Source: Bacteroidota bacterium (GTDB lineage: Bacteria; Bacteroidota; Bacteroidia; Bacteroidales; UBA12481). From it: DNA of 8,888 nt. The notes beneath the pieces are model-generated. The model worked only from the letters and a program-made list of their open reading frames with translations. It was not told the origin of the DNA and searched no databases. Within the stretch, counting starts at the first letter, position 1; every line of letters starts with the position of its first letter. This document shows positions 7,165 through 8,888 of this stretch, one piece after another. The stretch spans positions 1-8,888 of the forward strand of contig JAUVKA010000138.1 in the NCBI GenBank assembly GCA_030592205.1. The letters run 5' to 3'. Made by a program: the position numbers and the translations under genes.

Positions 7165-7863
7165 TTATTTCTCAATGATTTCGTCTGCAGCAACTTTACC
7201 ATCATTCAAGTGAATGATTCTTCTTAAATATCCAATTACCTTCTCATCGTGAGTAGCAAATAAGAAAGTTGTTCCAAGGCTCTTATTCAAATCAACCATT
7301 GTCTTCAGAATATGATGTGAATTTTCAGCATCGAGGTTGGCGGTGGGTTCATCAGCCAATACAATTTCCGGTCGCTTTACCATCGCCCGGGCAATTGCAA
7401 CACGCTGGCTTTCGCCACCTGACAATGTTCCCGGCTTTGATTTTGCCCGATCTGCTAATCCTAGCCAATCCAAAGCTTCCATAACTGCTTTTTTTCTTTC
7501 GGAGGAAGATTTCTTCAATAACAATAATGGAAACTCAACATTTTCGAAAGCCGTATATACAGGCAGGAGGTTGTAGGTTTGAAAAATAAAACCAATACTT
7601 TGATTGCGAAGGTGAGCAGCCTGTTTATGACTTAATTTGGATACAGCCTGCCCCAGAACGATAGCCTCTCCCTGACTTGGACCATCAAGGGAGCCAATAA
7701 TATTAAGAAGAGTCGTCTTACCAGATCCGCTAGGACCCACTAAACCTGAGAATTCCCCAGAATAAATACTTAAGTCAATTCCCTTCAGAGCCAGAAATTC
7801 TCTCTTTCCCATAGGAAAGCTTTTTACTAGTTCCAATAATTGAATTTTTACTTCTTTTTCCAT
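7165..7863 (-). CDS. ABC transporter ATP-binding protein, LolD/MacB type
   Basis: A 232-residue ATPase with all expected motifs: Walker A GPSGSGKT (43-50), Q-loop FQTYN with Gln95, signature LSGGESQRVAIARA (147-160), Walker B IVLADEPT (167-174) with catalytic Glu172, D-loop NLDAE, and switch histidine His205 in ATHDE. The length and the LSGGE-QRVAIARA signature fit the LolD/MacB/FtsE class that powers FtsX-type permeases, which work mechanically at the membrane and do not move substrates through a channel. I start at the ATG at 7863; a longer frame would need a TTG at 7884 and would overlap the upstream gene. With this start, the gap after the upstream barrel gene is only 4 bp. It should bind the two permeases encoded next as an ATPase dimer. 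No Shine-Dalgarno is evident, so translation may depend on ribosomes finishing the upstream gene. Confidence 0.95.
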   Translation of the reverse strand: MEKEVKIQLLELVKSFPMGKREFLALKGIDLSIYSGEFSGLVGPSGSGKTTLLNIIGSLDGPSQGEAIVLGQAVSKLSHKQAAHLRNQSIGFIFQTYNLLPVYTAFENVEFPLLLLKKSSSERKKAVMEALDWLGLADRAKSKPGTLSGGESQRVAIARAMVKRPEIVLADEPTANLDAENSHHILKTMVDLNKSLGTTFLFATHDEKVIGYLRRIIHLNDGKVAADEIIEK

Positions 7864-7867
7864 TGTT

Positions 7868-8888
7868 TTAATGATTATAAACAAACATTACTTGAATACC
7901 TTTTCCGGCAAATACATTAGGCTCATCCAGATTCTGATAGATCTGAAATTTATCAGGATTCCAGAAGCCCATTACGTAAAAGCTCCATTTATCATAAACC
8001 ATCTGCAGGTTCATAAACCGATACCACGATGAATTGGTCCAGTCGTAATAAACCATAGCAGACAAGCTGTAAAACATAGTTAGTGGATAGCTGATTGATA
8101 CGGCAGAAAAGCTCAGGCCCTTCTCTTTTTCGAGAACCTCATCTGCTTGTCCATAATAGAATTGCTCTGCTATAGCAGTCAGTCCATTGCCAATACCAAA
8201 AGTATAATCGGCTCCAACTGTTACCTTTCGACTAAATAATCCCATTTCAAGACCAGGAAAGGCCTCTGAATAGTCGGCCCGCTCAATGCTGGTCTCAAAC
8301 CATAAGCCAGCCAACAAATCCCACTTCCCGTCTAATCCAATACGCAATTCCGGAATAGCATTCTCCGCAGTGGGTGACAAGAAAGTAATGGCCGCTTCCC
8401 GGGGATCAATTTGTCGGTAATGCCCGGATATTGCCATTTCACCATTCCCCGCCGGAATCTGAATACGAGATCCGAATTCAGGCTGCCATTGCCAGGTTGA
8501 GAATTGCTCCCAGCCCTTAACCCGCTCATTTCCAACTAATCCCCAGATCCACAAATTAGCGTTATTAAGAAAGTAATATCTGAACAAGGCTGCATAAACC
8601 CCATCAGTTAACCTCAAAGGGTCACGTGGATCCATCTTATCAAACCACATAAGAGGTCGAAGCATAGTTGCACTGCCAAAATTTATTTTCTGAAGGCCTA
8701 CTCGTAATTCTGCCTGGTCACCGGAAATGCTGGCCCAAATTCGATAAGGCTTTAATTTGACCTGTCCATTTATAGAATCAGGGCTAAAATATTCCAGATA
8801 AGAATTGGCATTAAAAGACGCTTCGGCTTTGAAACTCAATCCTTTTTCAGTGCTTTTGGAAAGCCTCAATTCAGGAATATACCTCAGT
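7868..8888 (-). CDS. Predicted outer-membrane beta-barrel protein (5' partial)
   Basis: About 339 residues are visible. The frame runs through the right window edge (LRYIPELRLSKSTEK...), so the true start and any signal peptide are outside; a TTG at 8869 is internal. The sequence is rich in alternating polar/hydrophobic strands with many Trp, Tyr and Phe, such as LWIWGLVGNERV, LLAGLWFETSIERADY, FYSLSAMVYYDWTNSSWYRF and WSFYVMGFWNPD. It ends in a strand-like GIQVMFVYNH, as expected for a transmembrane beta-barrel. The segment LRVGLQKINFGSATMLRPLMWFDKMDPRDPLRLTDG (starting about 60 residues into the visible part) recalls the 'R.G.Q...G......P...D..dP' signature of DUF1302-like and alginate-export-like porins, but I cannot assign a family. 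It is the first visible gene of the transporter operon and ends 4 bp before the ATPase, so it is probably the outer-membrane part of the same system. Barrel prediction is by eye. Confidence 0.78.
   Translation of the reverse strand, partial: LRYIPELRLSKSTEKGLSFKAEASFNANSYLEYFSPDSINGQVKLKPYRIWASISGDQAELRVGLQKINFGSATMLRPLMWFDKMDPRDPLRLTDGVYAALFRYYFLNNANLWIWGLVGNERVKGWEQFSTWQWQPEFGSRIQIPAGNGEMAISGHYRQIDPREAAITFLSPTAENAIPELRIGLDGKWDLLAGLWFETSIERADYSEAFPGLEMGLFSRKVTVGADYTFGIGNGLTAIAEQFYYGQADEVLEKEKGLSFSAVSISYPLTMFYSLSAMVYYDWTNSSWYRFMNLQMVYDKWSFYVMGFWNPDKFQIYQNLDEPNVFAGKGIQVMFVYNH

Noticed and set aside
7337..7576. Plus-strand open frame opposite the ATPase gene
   Set aside because: It lies entirely within a conserved ATPase on the other strand; its openness follows from that gene's codon use.
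3975..7863. Calling the operon the housekeeping lolA-lolCDE set
   Set aside because: The carrier belongs to a separate LolA-like family, both permeases are divergent, and a dedicated barrel is present. Assigning lol gene symbols would overstate the evidence.
7864..7884. TTG start at 7884 giving a longer ATPase beginning MFIIIKT
   Set aside because: It would overlap the upstream barrel gene, uses a rare start codon, and adds residues not expected for the family. The ATG at 7863 fits better.
8867..8869. TTG at 8869 as the start of the barrel gene
   Set aside because: The frame stays open to the window edge with plausible strand sequence (RYIPELRL), so the start is outside.

Overview
The window is a stretch of a Bacteroidota chromosome, probably a polysaccharide-degrading Bacteroidales/Marinilabiliales-type organism. 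This rests on sequence features: a GH29 fucosidase with accessory domains, a lipoprotein of the 'Fibrobacter succinogenes major paralogous domain' type, a second lipoprotein resembling DUF4249 proteins, weak or absent Shine-Dalgarno sequences before the plus-strand genes, and moderate-to-low GC. No genus can be named from the sequence alone. I see no RNA genes, insertion sequences, phage genes or CRISPR arrays.

Left part (about 1-3842, plus strand): the 3' portion of a GH29 alpha-L-fucosidase, whose N-terminus lies outside the window, followed by two predicted lipoproteins of about 330 residues each. The lipoproteins are 51 bp apart, and that gap carries a short array of degenerate 7-bp repeats which also overlaps the end of the first lipoprotein gene. 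They are probably surface or outer-membrane proteins of unknown role.

Middle (3843-3974): a 132-bp convergent intergenic region with a perfect 8-bp-stem hairpin and a weaker hairpin next to it. It is a plausible bidirectional terminator or a REP-like repeat.

Right part (3975-8888, minus strand): a tightly packed five-gene operon, in transcription order: outer-membrane beta-barrel-like protein (5' end outside the window), LolD/MacB-type ATPase, FtsX-family permease 1, FtsX-family permease 2, LolA-like periplasmic protein. Gaps are 4 bp and 15 bp, followed by two ATGA stop/start overlaps. The gene set covers inner membrane, periplasm and outer membrane, so I read it as a dedicated lipid or lipoprotein trafficking system that parallels the Lol pathway but brings its own carrier and barrel. 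The substrate cannot be read from the sequence. This operon is the most interesting item in the window.
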